Source: Xenopus tropicalis (lineage: Eukaryota; Chordata; Amphibia; Anura; Pipidae). From it: a DNA stretch of 64,000 nt. The position numbers and the translations under genes are program-made. Position 1 is the first letter of the stretch; every line of letters starts with the position of its first letter. The DNA lies in the NCBI RefSeq assembly GCF_000004195.4, contig NC_030680.2:297686-361685 (forward strand), read 5' to 3'. The notes beneath the pieces were generated by a model. The model searched no databases and was not told where the DNA came from. It worked only from the letters and a program-made list of their open reading frames with translations. Shown here piece after piece: positions 11,571 to 23,418 of the stretch.

Positions 11571-12121
11571 ATATATCAAGTTTTTTTTCAGTTGGTGCCA
11601 AGAACAAATTGTGAAAGTGAAATAGACAGATTCCGTGCGAAGGGGCAAATAGTTGGGGCAAATAGTTGCGGAGGAATTTGGAATTTCTTGTTCCACGAGT
11701 CACAGATAAAAGGGACTTTTCTGACAAACCCAGTGATCATTTTGCTTTATTCTTCCTGGTACAGAAAATTCCCTCATATTTCCTGTAACCCCACGGACTC
11801 AGTTCTACTTACGGGCCCGACAGAGTGCCTTATGGGAAACCACCCTGTGCCCCCCCCCGGCGCAGTCTGTCCCAGACCTATAGTCCTGCCCCCCCCCCCG
11901 TCAGCACCCTGACTGACACAGAGAAGACCCCCAGACCCCAGGGAGTACAGTGCAGAACAATATGGAGGAACAAACATGGCTGCACAGTGGGAATTCTGGG
12001 ATATGAACCACATATCGACCAACCATCAGCGTCAGATAACGAGACACCCGAGAGGGGGAAGGGGATATGTTATTGGCCACTATTTACCGCTGACTTGGGG
12101 CGCCCCACGCTCTAACCCCCA
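11571..12121. other. Non-array spacer, no recognised gene
   Basis: The spacer contains C-runs (11851-11858, 11889-11898) and a donor-like GTAAGTAG on the minus strand at about 11808-11815, but no matching acceptor or conserved reading frame that I could recognise. Short open frames on both strands show no known domain. Confidence 0.4.
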
Positions 12122-12268
12122 TATGTAATAGATGCCACTAAGTTTGCCCAGGAGCAGTAACCCATAGCAACCAATAAGATGTTTGCATTTAAACAGGGGA
12201 CCAGTAAATGCTGATTGGTTGCTATGGGTTACTGCTCCTGGGCAAACGTACTGATCTTTATTACATAA
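12122..12268. mobile_element. Hairpin MITE-like element with long terminal inverted repeats
   Basis: The left arm starts TATGTAATAGATGCC and continues GTTTGCCCAGGAGCAGTAAC then CCATAGCAACCAAT. The right arm (12214-12268) is its reverse complement, with small differences in the outer 20 bp. The central loop is about 40 bp. I recall this palindrome as a very common dispersed element in Xenopus. It encodes no protein and would be mobilised in trans. A clear target-site duplication is not visible. Confidence 0.8.
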
Positions 12269-12637
12269 GCCCCTGCGAGTAGCGCTGAGCATTCACACAC
12301 GCCATTCTTACACACTGCTTGCCATTTTTATTATACTCCCCCTTTAGCGCATGGGGGCGGAGTCTCCCCCTATGGGTATCCGCAGGCAGAGAATGTGCCC
12401 CAGGAGCAGCGCCCTAAGGATCATTTAGTAGGTCCTATTGTCTCCCTGTGACTCCCACCCACCCAGTATAGGGTGCCATGGTCCCACCACAGGATCAGGA
12501 TGCAGTACCAGTGGGACACCGGGGGCCCTCGTGTTTCATAGGACACTGCTGCCCTAGGAATGAAAGTACCTTGTACTGTAGAACTAAGGGGAAAGGGGGC
12601 AAAACTGAGGCAATGATACATAGAAGGAGACCATACC
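12269..12637. other. Non-array spacer
   Basis: Mixed-composition sequence with no array and no recognisable exon. It runs directly into the C-rich start of the inverted 155-bp satellite. Confidence 0.4.
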
Positions 12638-13547
12638 CCCCCCCCCTTAACTGCCCCCCCCCCCAGTGTAACCAATCCCAACTGGGCCAGCCTTTCCCCA
12701 TAACTGAGCCCATTCCCTTTATCAGCTTAGCCGCTCTTCCCTGTACTTTCTCTATTTCATTACTGCCCCCCCTTATATATTTATATATAGTGACCCCCCC
12801 TTAACTGCCCCCCCCCCCCCAGTGTAACCAATCCCAACTGGGCCAGCCTTTCCCCATAACTGAGCCCATTCCCTTTATCAGCTTAGTCGCTCTTCCCTGT
12901 ACTTTCTCTATTTCATTACTGCCCCCCCTTATATATTTATATATAGTGACCCCCCCTTAACTGCCCCTTCCCCAGTGTAACCAATCCCAACTGGGCCAGC
13001 CTTTCCCCATAACTGAGCCCATTCCCTTTATCAGCTTAGTCGCTCTTCCCTGTACTTTCTCTATTTCATTACTGCCCCCCCTTATATATTTATATATAGT
13101 GACCCCCCCCTTAACTGCCCCTTCCCCAGTGTAACCAATCCCAACTGGGCCAGCCTTTCCCCATAACTGAGCCCATTCCCTTTATCAGCTTAGTCGCTCT
13201 TCCCTGTACTTTCTCTATTTCATTACTGCCCCCCCTTATATATTTATATATAGTGACCCCCCCCTTAACTGCCCCTTCCCCAGTGTAACCAATCCCAACT
13301 GGGCCAGCCTTTCCCCATAACTGAGCCCATTCCCTTTATCAGCTTAGTCGCTCTTCCCTGTACTTTCTCTATTTCATTACTGCCCCCCCCTTATATATTT
13401 ATATATAGTGACCCCCCCTTAACTGCCCCCCCCCCCCAGTGTAACCAATCCCAACTGGGCCAGCCTTTCCCCATAACTGAGCCCATTCCCTTTATCAGCT
13501 TAGTCGCTCTTCCCTGTACTTTCTCTATTTCATTACTGCCCCCCCTA
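12638..13547 (-). repeat. 155-bp satellite, 6 units, inverted (locus 2)
   Basis: This is the same unit as at 3.1-4.25 kb and 62.7-64.0 kb but on the opposite strand. The anchors TACTGCCCCCC fall at 12761, 12917, 13070, 13224, 13378 and 13534, giving 153-156 bp spacing. Variable C-runs correspond to the G-runs of the other loci. It abuts upstream reverse transcriptase sequence in the same orientation and the same reading frame, so this locus may represent the ancestral insertion. Confidence 0.94.
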
Positions 13548-13806
13548 GTCTATTACCCATAAGTACCCCAGCTCCTCCCACATTATGATATTGCCCAGTG
13601 CAGTCCCATTAAGGGTATAAGTGGGGTAACTGGGGTAACCAGGTGCATGACCTTACATTTACCCACACTGAATCCGATCTGCCACTGAGCCGCCCAGATG
13701 GCCAGGTTGCCCAGACCCTGCTGCAAGGTGCCCCACCCTGGGGGGAATGAATTGGGCGGCAGAGTTCTGTGCCAAACACCGATACATTACTTACAGTGCC
13801 CCCCAT
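13548..13806 (-). pseudogene. LINE reverse transcriptase remnant feeding into the 155-bp satellite
   Basis: The minus strand reads TLQQGLGNLAIWAAQWQ followed by IGFSVGKCKVMHL. This matches the widespread LINE motif 'LQQDLDKLAIWAAQWQMRFNVGKCKVMH', which lies just after the FADDTK active-site block. The same frame continues, through three stops, into SNEIEKVQGRATKLIKG of the satellite. The DD catalytic residues are lost or mutated, and about 60-70 residues expected between KCKVMH and VQRRATK are mostly missing. It is a dead copy with an internal deletion. Confidence 0.8.
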
Positions 13807-14137
13807 AAGTCATTAAGGTACAGAGAAAAGAAAAGAGGCCCCAATACAAACCCCCTGTAACAACCCTATTCTTGGCCATTCTGTAACTGGGGTTTCTTGC
13901 TGTATTTTTCATCATTAGGCAGGACTCTAGCCTGGCATTTAGCTTACTGTTCAGTTGCTAGTGTTCCTACAGTATGGGAGAGGCAGGGCTGGGGCAGAAC
14001 AAGGACACTCAGGGCCACACTGGCTGCCGGGGGGAATGGGGGCTCAACACAAAGCCCCAAAGTAATTACAGAAACACCAAATACCAGAATAGAGAGCAGG
14101 ATATTTACATTAATACACAACCCATTAGAACCTGCAC
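13807..14137. other. Non-array spacer
   Basis: No gene, RNA or repeat is recognisable with confidence. The first part may be further LINE-derived sequence upstream of the reverse transcriptase remnant. The region from 14040 grades into the 22-bp array. Confidence 0.35.
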
Positions 14138-15022
14138 AGAACCCGGACCTCAAACCAACAGAACCTGGACCTCAAACCAACAGAACCCGGACCTCAAACC
14201 AACAGAACCCGGGCCTCAAACCAACAGAACCCGGACCTCAAACCAACAGAACCCGGACCTCAAACCAACAGAACCCGGACCTCAAACCAACAGAACCCGG
14301 ACCTCAAACCAACAGAACCCGGGCCTCAAACCAACAGAACCCGGGCCTCAAACCAACAGAACCCGGGCCTCAAACCAACAGAACCCGGACCTCAAACCAA
14401 CAGAACCCGGACCTCAAACCAACAGAACCCGGACCTCAAACCAACAGAACCCGGACCTCAAACCAACAGAACCCGGACCTCAAACCAACAGAACCCGGGG
14501 CCTCAAACCAACAGAACCCGGACCTCAAACCAACAGAACCCGGGCCTCAAACCAACAGAACCCGGACCTCAAACCAACAGAACCCGGACCTCAACCAACA
14601 GAACCCGGACCTCAAACCAACAGAACCCGGACCTCAAACCAACAGAACCCGGACCTCAAACCAACAGAACCCGGACCTCAAACCAACAGAACCCGGGCCT
14701 CAAACCAACAGAACCCGGACCTCAAACCAACAGAACCCGGACCTCAACCAACAGAACCCGGACCTCAAACCAACAGAACCCGGACCTCAAACCAACAGAA
14801 CCCGGACCTCAAACCAACAGAACCGGGACCTCAAACCAACAGAACCCGGGCCTCAAACCAACAGAACCCGGGCCTCAAACCAACAGAACCCGGACCTCAA
14901 ACCAACAGAACCCGGACCTCAAACCAACAGAACCCGGACCTCAAACCAACAGAACCCGGACCTCAAACCAACAGAACCCAGACCTCAAACCAACAGAACC
15001 GGGACCTCAAACCAACAGACCA
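14138..15022. repeat. 22-bp minisatellite, ~40 copies
   Basis: The unit is CCCGGACCTCAAACCAACAG plus AA. The main variant is GGGCCTC in place of GGACCTC, and there are a few single-base deletions (CTCAACC at about 14591 and 14752). Three repeats equal 66 bp, so plus-strand frames remain open through the array as repetitive NQQNPDLKPTEPGPQT-type peptide. I treat these as non-coding. Confidence 0.97.
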
Positions 15023-15447
15023 TATGTGGATCACTGGGCCACTGGGATTAACAGAATGAGTCTGATAATCAATTAGATGAACCCCAATAAGGGAATGGGG
15101 GCACCTATTTGTAGCCAAGATGAGAGGTGGGCAGGAAAGGGTTACAGTGAGGATTAATGGCAAACGCCATGGAAACGGCCCTGTCACCACTGAGGTCATC
15201 GGCGCCATTCCAGGGAAACAGGAAGGGAGATTTAAATGACAAATTTGGGTTTATGGAAACAATAGGGACTGTGTTTGGCTTCTCTGTAAAACCCCGGCCT
15301 CCTGGGCCACCTACCTACTCACCCACCTCTGGCCCCACCCGGGGGAGGAGCCAAGCTTGTATACCCGGGGCCCAGTGTTACAGAATGGCCTTATTGCTAG
15401 GGAACGGGGGGGTATCATGGAACCTGTACTATGTAATATATGGAACA
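15023..15447. other. Non-array spacer
   Basis: Mostly unique-looking sequence. CCATGGAAAC at 15168-15177 resembles half of an RFX X-box but the other half is poor. GGCCCCACCCGGGGGAGGAG at about 15331-15350 is GC-box-like. No reading frame or splice signal pair supports an exon. Confidence 0.35.
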
Positions 15448-17530
15448 ATAAATACAGATATACCCCCAGCCCAATAACCAGGGGTATGTGCCATATATAT
15501 ATATATAAATACAGATATACCCCCAGCCCAATAACCAGGGGTATGTGCCATATATATATATATAAATACAGATATACCCCCAGCCCAATAACCAGGGGTA
15601 TGTGCCATATATATATATATATAAATACAGATATACCCCCAGCCCAATAACCAGGGGTATGTGCCATATATATATATAAATACAGATATACCCCCAGCCC
15701 AATAACCAGGGGTATGTGCCATATATATATATATAAATACAGATATACCCCCAGCCCAATAACCAGAGGTATGTGCCATATATATATATATAAATACAGA
15801 TATACCCCCAGCCCAATAACCAGGGGTATGTGCCATATATATATATATAAATACAGATATACCCCCAGCCCAATAACCAGGGGTATGTGCCATATATATA
15901 TATAAATACAGATATACCCCCAGCCCAATAACCAGGGGTATGTGCCATATATATATATAAATACAGATATACCCCCAGCCCAATAACCAGGGGTATGTGC
16001 CATATATATATATAAATACAGATATACCCCCAGCCCAAAAACCAGGGGTATGTGCCATATATATATATAAATACAGATATACCCCCAGCTCAATAACCAG
16101 GGGTATGTGCCATATATATATATAAATACAGATATACCCCCAGCCCAAAAACCAGGGGTATGTGCCATATATATATATAAATACAGATATACCCCCAGCC
16201 CAATAACCAGGGGTATGTGCCATATATATATATATAAATACAGATATACCCCCAGCCCAATAACCAGGGGTATGTGCCATATATATATATATAAATACAG
16301 ATATACCCCCAGCCCAATAACCAGGGGTATGTGCCATATATATATATATATATATAAATACAGATATACCCCCAGCCCAATAACCAGGGGTATGTGCCAT
16401 TATATATATATAAATACAGATATACCCCCAGCCCAATAACCAGGGGTATGTGCCATATATATATATAAATACAGATATACCCCCCAGCCCAATAACCAGA
16501 GGTATGTGCCATTATATATATATAAATACAGATATACCCCCAGCCCAATAACCAGGGGTATGTGCCATATATATATATATATAAATACAGATATACCCCC
16601 AGCCCAATAACCAGGGGTATGTGCCATTATATATATATAAATACAGATATACCCCCAGCCCAATAACCAGGGGTATGTGCCATATATATATATAAATACA
16701 GATATACCCCCCAGCCCAATAACCAGAGGTATGTGCCATATATATATATATAAATACAGATATACCCCCAGCCCAATAACCAGAGGTATGTGCCATATAT
16801 ATATATAAATACAGATATACCCCCAGCCCAATAACCAGGGGTATGTGCCATTATATATATATAAATACAGATATACCCCCAGCCCAATAACCAGAGGTAT
16901 GTGCCATATATATATATAAATACAGATATACCCCCAGCCCAATAACCAGGGGTATGTGCCATATATATATATATAAATACAGATATACCCCCAGCCCAAT
17001 AACCAGGGGTATGTGCCATATATATATATAAATACAGATATACCCCCAGCCCAATAACCAGAGGTATGTGCCATATATATATATAAATACAGATATACCC
17101 CCAGCCCAATAACCAGGGGTATGTGCCATTATATATATATAAATACAGATATACCCCCAGCCCAATAACCAGAGGTATGTGCCATATATATATATATAAA
17201 TACAGATATACCCCCAGCCCAATAACCAGGGGTATGTGCCATATATATATATATAAATACAGATATACCCCCAGCCCAATAACCAGAGGTATGTCCATAT
17301 ATATATATAAATACAGATATACCCCCAGCCCAATAACCAGGGGTATGTGCCATATATATATATATAAATACAGATATACCCCCAGCCCAATAACCAGGGG
17401 TATGTGCCATTATATATATATAAATACAGATATACCCCCAGCCCAATAACCAGAGGTATGTGCCATATATATATATAAATACAGATATACCCCCAGCCCA
17501 ATAACCAGGGGTATGTGCCATATATATATA
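15448..17530. repeat. Compound ~58-bp minisatellite with embedded (AT)n, ~36 copies
   Basis: Each unit has an invariant part (AAATACAGATATACCCCCAG then CCCAATAACCAGGGGTATGT and GCCAT) and an (AT)n microsatellite whose length changes from unit to unit, giving periods of about 55-65 bp. A G-to-A variant (CCAGAGGT) recurs irregularly. The last unit joins directly to the CTCTCTCCC array at 17533. Long hydrophobic-looking minus frames arise only from the repeat. Confidence 0.96.
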
Positions 17531-17532
17531 TA

Positions 17533-20500
17533 TACTCCCCTCTCTCTCCCATTTGCTGTAAGCGCTTCCCGGTTACCTCACGGGACACTCCCCTCTCTCT
17601 CCCATTTGCTGTAAGCGCTTCCTGGTTACCTCACGGGACACTCCCCCTCTCTCTCCCATTTGCTGTAAGCGCTTCCCGGTTACCTCACGCGGACACTCCC
17701 CCTCTCTCTCCCATTTGCTGTAAGCGCTTCCCGGTTACCTCACGGGACACTCCCCTCTCTCTCCCATTTGCTGTAAGCGCTTCCCGGTTACCTCACGGGA
17801 CACTCCCCCTCTCTCTCCCATTGTGCTGTAAGCGCTTCCCGGTTACCTCAACGGGACACTCCCCCTCTCTCTCCCATTTGCTGTAAGCGCTTCCCGGTTA
17901 CCTCACGGGCACTCCCCCTCTCTCTCCCATTTGCTGTAAGCGCTTCCCGGTTACCTTCACGGGACACTCCCCCTCTCTCTCCCATTTGCTGTAAGCGCTT
18001 CCCGGTTACCTCACGGGACACTCCCCCTCTCTCTCCCATTTGCTGTAAGTGCTTCCCGGTTACTTCACGGGACACTCCCCCTCTCTCTCCCATTTGCTGT
18101 AAGTGCTTCCTGGTTACCTCACGGGACACTCCCCCTCTCTCTCCCATTTGCTGTAAGCGCTTCCTGGTTACCTCACGGGACACTCCCCCTCTCTCTCCCA
18201 TTTGCTGTAAGTGCTTCCCGGTTACCTCACGGGACACTCCCCTCTCTCTCCCATTTGCTGTAAGCGCTTCCCGGTTACCTCACGGGACACTCCCCTCTCT
18301 CTCCATTTGCTGTAAGTGCTTCCCGGTTACCTCACGGGACACTCCCCTCTCTCTCCCATTTGCTGTAAGTGCTTCCCGGTTACCTCACGAGACACTCCCC
18401 CTCTCTCTCCCATTTGCTGTAAGCGCTTCCTGGTTACCTCACGGGACACTCCCCCTCTCTCTCCCATTTGCTGTAAGCGCTTCCTGGTTACCTCACGGGA
18501 CACTCCCCTCTCTCTCCCATTTGCTGTAAGCGCTTCCTGGTTACCTCACGGGACACTCCCCCTCTCTCTCCCATTTGCTGTAAGTGCTTCCCGGTTACCT
18601 CACGGGACACTCCCCCTCTCTCTCCCATTTGCTGTAAGCGCTTCCCGGTTACCTCACGGGACACTCCCCCTCTCTCTCCCATTTGCTGTAAGCGCTTCCC
18701 GGTTACCTCACGGGACACTCCCCCTCTCTCTCCCATTTGCTGTAAGCGCTTCCCGGTTACCTCACGGGACACTCCCCTCTCTCTCCCATTTGCTGTAAGC
18801 GCTTCCCGGTTACCTCACGGGAACACTCCCCCTCTCTCTCCCATTTGCTGTAAGCGCTTCCCGGTTACCTCACGGGACACTCCCCTCTCTCTCCCATTTG
18901 CTGTAAGCGCTTCCCGGTTACCTCACGGACACTCCCCTCTCTCTCCCATTTGCTGTAAGTGCTTCCCGGTTTACCTCACGGGACACTCCCTCTCTCTCCC
19001 ATTTGCTGTAAGCGCTTTCCTGGTTACCTCACGGGACACTCCCCTCTCTCTCCCATTTGCTGTAAGCGCTTCCTGGTTACCTCACGGGACACTGCCCTCT
19101 CTCTCCCATTTGCTGTAAGCGCTTCCCGGTTACCTCACGGGACACTGCCCTCTCTCTCCCATTTGCTGTAAGCGCTTCCCGGTTACCTCACGGGACACTC
19201 CCCTCTCTCTCCCATTTGCTGTAAGCGCTTCCCGGTTACCTCACGGGACACTCCCCTCTCTCTCCCATTTGCTGTAAGTGCTTCCCGGTTACCTCACGGG
19301 ACACTCCCCTCTCTCTCCCATTTGCTGTAAGCGCTTCCCGGTTACCTCACGGGACACTCCCCTCTCTCTCCCATTTGCTGTAAGTGCTTCCCGGTTACCT
19401 CACGGGACACTCCCCCCCTCTCTCCCATTTGCTGTAAGTGCTTCCCGGTTACCTCACGGGACACTCCCCTCTCTCTCCCATTTGCTGTAAGCGCTTCCTG
19501 GTTACCTCACGGGACACTCCCCTCTCTCTCCCATTTGCTGTAAGCGCTTCCTGGTTACCTCACGGGACACTGCCCTCTCTCTCCCATTTGCTGTAAGCGC
19601 TTCCCGGTTACCTCACGGGACACTCCCCTCTCTCTCCCATTTGCTGTAAGCCGCTTCCCGGTTACCTCACGGGACACTCCCCCTCTCTCTCCCATTTGCT
19701 GTAAGTGCTTCCCGGTTACCTCACGGGACACTCCCCTCTCTCTCCCATTTGCTGTAAGCGCTTCCCGGTTACCTCACGGGACACTCCCCTCTCTCTCCCA
19801 TTGCTGTAAGCGCTTCCGGTTACCTCCGGGACACTCCCCTCTCTCTCCCATTTGCTGTAAGTGCTTCCTGGTTACCTCACGGGACACTCCCCTCTCTCTC
19901 CCATTTGCTGTAAGCGCTTCCTGGTTACCTCACGGGACATCCCCCTCTCTCTCCCATTGCTGTAAGCGCTTCCCGGTTACCTCACGGGACACTCCCCCTC
20001 TCTCTCCCATTTGCTGTAAGCGCTTCCCGGTTACCTCCACGGGACACTCCCCCTCTCTCTCCATTTGCTGTAAGCGCTTCCCGGTTACCTCACGGGACAC
20101 TCCCTCTCTCTCCCATTTGCTGTAAGCGCTTCCCCGGTTACCTCACGGGACACCTCCCCCTCTCTCTCCCATTTGCTGTAAGCGCTTCCTGGTTACCTCA
20201 CGGGACACTCCCCCCCTCTCTCCATTTGCTGTAAGCGATTCCCGGTTACCTCACGGGACACTCCCCTCTCTCTCCCATTTGCTGTAAGCGATTCCCGGTT
20301 ACCTCAGGGGACACTCCCCCTCCCTCTCCCATTTGCTGTAAGCGATTCCCGGTTACCTCACGGGACACTCCCCCTCTCTCTCCCATTTGCTGTAAGCGAT
20401 TCCCGGTTACCTCACGGGACACTCCCCCTCTCTCTCCCATTTGCTGTAAGCGCTTCCTGGTTACCCTCACGGGACACTCCCCTCTCTCTCCCATTTGCTG

Positions 20501-21024
20501 TAAGCGATTCCCGGTTACCTCACGGGACACTCCCCTCTCTCCCATTTGCTGTAAGCGCTTCCTGGTTACCTCACGGGACACTCCCCTCTCTCTCCCATTT
20601 GCTGTAAGCGCTTCCCGGTTACCTCACGGGACACTCCCCTCTCTCTCCCATTTGCTGTAAGCGCTTCCCGGTTACCTCACGGGACACTCCCCTCTCTCTC
20701 CCATTTGCTGTAAGCGCTTCCTGGTTACCTCACGGGACACTCCCCCTCTCTCTCCCATTTGCTGTAAGCGCTTCCTGGTTACCTCACGGGACACTCCCCC
20801 TCTCTCTCCCATTTGCTGTAAGCGCTTCCCGGTTACCTCACGGGACACTCCCCCTCTCTCTCCCATTTGCTGTAAGCGCTTCCTGGTTACCTCACGGGAC
20901 ACTCCCCTCTCTCTCCCATTTGCTGTAAGCGCTTCCCGGTTACCTCACGGGACACTCCCCCTCTCTCTCCCATTTGCTGTAAGCGCTTCCTGGTTACCTC
21001 ACGGGACACTCCCCCTCTCTCTCT
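17533..21024. repeat. 53/54-bp minisatellite, ~65 copies
   Basis: The unit contains CTCTCTCTCCCATTTGCTGT, AAGCGCTTCCCGGTTACCTC and ACGGGACACTCCCC. The main length variant is a 4- versus 5-C run. Base variants are AAGTGCTT, AAGCGATT and TTCCTGGTT. Single-base indels are commoner between about 17690 and 20470 than elsewhere. On the minus strand each unit carries GAG|GTAAC (weak donor-like) and GCTTACAG (acceptor-like). Open frames on both strands follow from the 54-bp, 18-codon unit. Confidence 0.96.
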
Positions 21025-21677
21025 ATCCCCAGCTATAATATATATATCCCCAGGTATAATGTAGATATTTACAGGTATCTATAGCTATACTGTATTTATT
21101 TTCAGGTATATTTCATATAATCTTTCCTGTGTTTAGCAGGGTATAAGAGAGGGCCATAATAACCACAGCTGCCCGGCTCCTACCCCCCCGGCCCATCTGC
21201 CCCTTCCCTGCCAGGGGATCAGTCAGTGACACACAGAGTATCTGCGGTGACTCAAGGAAAAGATGTAAAAAGGGAATATTTCCTAATATATCAATGTTGT
21301 TGTGAGTAAGGGAGAGTTTTATCAGTGTAAGGCCCCCCTGCGCTCCCCCATCACTTGTATAATAAATGCACAATGGTTACATTTCAATCAAACTGCAGTC
21401 ACCCCCGAGCCAGATATGGAGGGTCCCCAATTATTCTTCACATAACCATAACCAATCTTTTTATTCCAGGAAGAGCTTTGTACAAGTCATTCTGAATGGA
21501 GAAAGCCACATGACTAGTGAAATGTCAGCAAGTCCAGTTGGTTTTGACTTGTTGCTCCATGGGCACCATGGCCTGGATGAATGAGAATCTTCACAGACAT
21601 ATTGCAACTCATTTTGGGGAGAAAACAGCATGAAAACCATCAGACTTAGAAGCCACTTGCACCCTCAGATGGAGACA
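21025..21677. other. Non-array spacer with possible dispersed element at 21470-21660
   Basis: After an AT-rich start, the segment TTTTTATTCCAGGAAGAGCT at about 21458 looks like a splice acceptor on the plus strand. It is followed by an open stretch with GGATGAATGAGAATCTTCAC at about 21574. I recall closely similar text in many fish and amphibian loci, which argues for a dispersed repeat rather than a gene-specific exon. The frame stops at about 21582. Confidence 0.3.
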
Positions 21678-22462
21678 GCCCGGGCTCATACCCTGCAGCG
21701 CGGGCTCATACCCTGCAGCACTCGCTCATACCCTGCAGCACTCGCTCATACCCTGCAGCGCGGGCTCATACCCTGCAGCACTCGCTCATACCCTGCAGCG
21801 CGGGCTCATACCCTGCAGCACTCGCTCATACCCTGCAGCACTCGCTCATACCCTGCAGCACTCGCTCATACCCTGCAGCGCGGGCTCATACCCTGCAGCG
21901 CGGGCTCATACCCTGCAGCACTCGCTCATACCCTGCAGCACTCGCTCATACCCTGCAGCACTCGCTCATACCCTGCAGCGCGGGCTCATACCATGCAGCG
22001 CGGGCTCATACCCTGCAGCACTCGCTCATACCCTGCAGCGCGGGCTCATACCCTGCAGCACTCGCTCATACCCTGCAGCACTCGCTCATACCCTGCAGCA
22101 CTCGCTCATACCCTGCAGCGCGGGCTCATACCCTGCAGCACTCGCTCATACCCTGCAGCGCGGTCTCATACCCTGCAGCACTCGCTCATACCCTGCAGCG
22201 CGGGCTCATACCCTGCAGCACTCGCTCATACCCTGCAGCACTCGCTCATACCCTGCAGCACTCGCTCATACCCTGCAGCGCGGGCTCATACCCTGCAGCA
22301 CTCGCTCATACCCTGCAGCGCGGGCTCATACCCTGCAGCACTCGCTCATACCCTGCAGCGCGGGCTCATACCCTGCAGCACTCGCTCATACCCTGCAGCA
22401 CTCGCTCATACCCTGCAGCGCGGGCTCATACCCTGCAGCACTCGCTCATACCCTGCAGCGCT
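21678..22462. repeat. 20-bp minisatellite, two unit types, ~39 copies
   Basis: Every unit shares CTCATACCCTGCAG followed by either CACTCG or CGCGGG, so the array is a string of two alternatives. One CATGCAG and one CGGTCTC variant occur. Each unit keeps a CTGCAG hexamer. The three-unit period of 60 bp keeps the plus frame open, giving an artefactual protein-like frame through 22529. Confidence 0.97.
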
Positions 22463-22697
22463 TGGGATAAGTAACACAATAGGAAGCCTAAGTGACAGGG
22501 TGCTCTGCAGTCAGACAATGGCAGGCTGAGCAAGTTATACCTACAGTTTTATCACGATTATCCTTTATGCAATTTCAAAGGTAAAATTAAAACATCATGT
22601 TTTACTGTCCCTTTAATTGGTTCCGCAGTGATGCACCTGCTGGTTAGACAGTCGGTGGGACTGGGGCCGGAATGGGGACTTATTCCTGTTAGAGAGA
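22463..22697. other. Spacer containing a TTAAAGGGA-type MITE end
   Basis: At 22606-22615 CTGTCCCTTTAA is the reverse complement of TTAAAGGGACAG. This fits the TTAAAGGRR terminal motif that I recall for the Xenopus T2 group of MITEs, whose target site is TTAA. The partner end is not obvious in the window. Confidence 0.45.
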
Positions 22698-23277
22698 CTC
22701 CCTGCGCCTTACCATAGAGACCCTCGGCCCCTACCATAGAGACCCTCGGCCCCTACCATAGAGACCCTCGGCCCCTACCATAGAGACCCTCGGCACCCTA
22801 CCATAGAGACCCTCGGCCCCTACCATAGAGACCCTCGGCCCCTACCATAGAGACCCTCGGCCCCTACCATAGAGACCCTCGGCCCCTACCATAGAGACCC
22901 TCGGCCCCTACCATAGAGACCCTCGGCCCCTACCATAGAGACCCTCGGCACCCTACCATAGAGACCCTCGGCCCCTACCATAGAGACCCTCGGCCCCTAC
23001 CATAGAGACCCTCGGCCCTACCATAGAGACCCTCGGCCCTACCATAGAGACCCTCGGCCCCTACCATAGAGACCCTCGGCACCCTACCATAGAGACCCTC
23101 GGCCCCTACCATAGAGACCCTCGGCCCCTACCATAGAGACCCTCGGCCCCTACCATAGAGACCCTCGGCCCCTACCATAGAGACCCTCGGCCCCTACCAT
23201 AGAGACCCTCGGCACCCTACCATAGAGACCCTCGGCCCCTACCATAGAGACCCTCGGCCCCTACCATAGAGACCCTT
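22698..23277. repeat. 22-bp minisatellite, ~26 copies
   Basis: The unit is CCTACCATAGAGACCCTCGG with CC. A 23-bp variant (GGCACCCTACC) occurs at roughly regular intervals (about 22793, 22948, 23079, 23211) and a 21-bp variant occurs at 23013-23040. It lies just downstream (minus-strand sense) of the candidate signal-peptide exon. Confidence 0.96.
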
Positions 23278-23418
23278 GGCACCCCTGTGTATGATCTCAT
23301 TACATTCCCACAATAGATGGCAGTTTGAGAATGAATATAGAGTATTTACGCCCACAATAATACCCCCCCAGCAGGGCAACCAGAGGCTGCAGCAATGCCC
23401 CCCGTCCCCAGCTCTTAC

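Noticed and set aside
15163..15176. RFX X-box (AACGCCATGGAAAC)
   Set aside because: One half fits roughly but the other lacks the GT of GTNRCC; with about three mismatches it is not better than chance in 64 kb.
21458..21582. Plus-strand exon after TTTTTATTCCAG with an open frame
   Set aside because: The text resembles sequence I recall at many unrelated fish and amphibian loci, which suggests a dispersed repeat; the frame stops without a donor.
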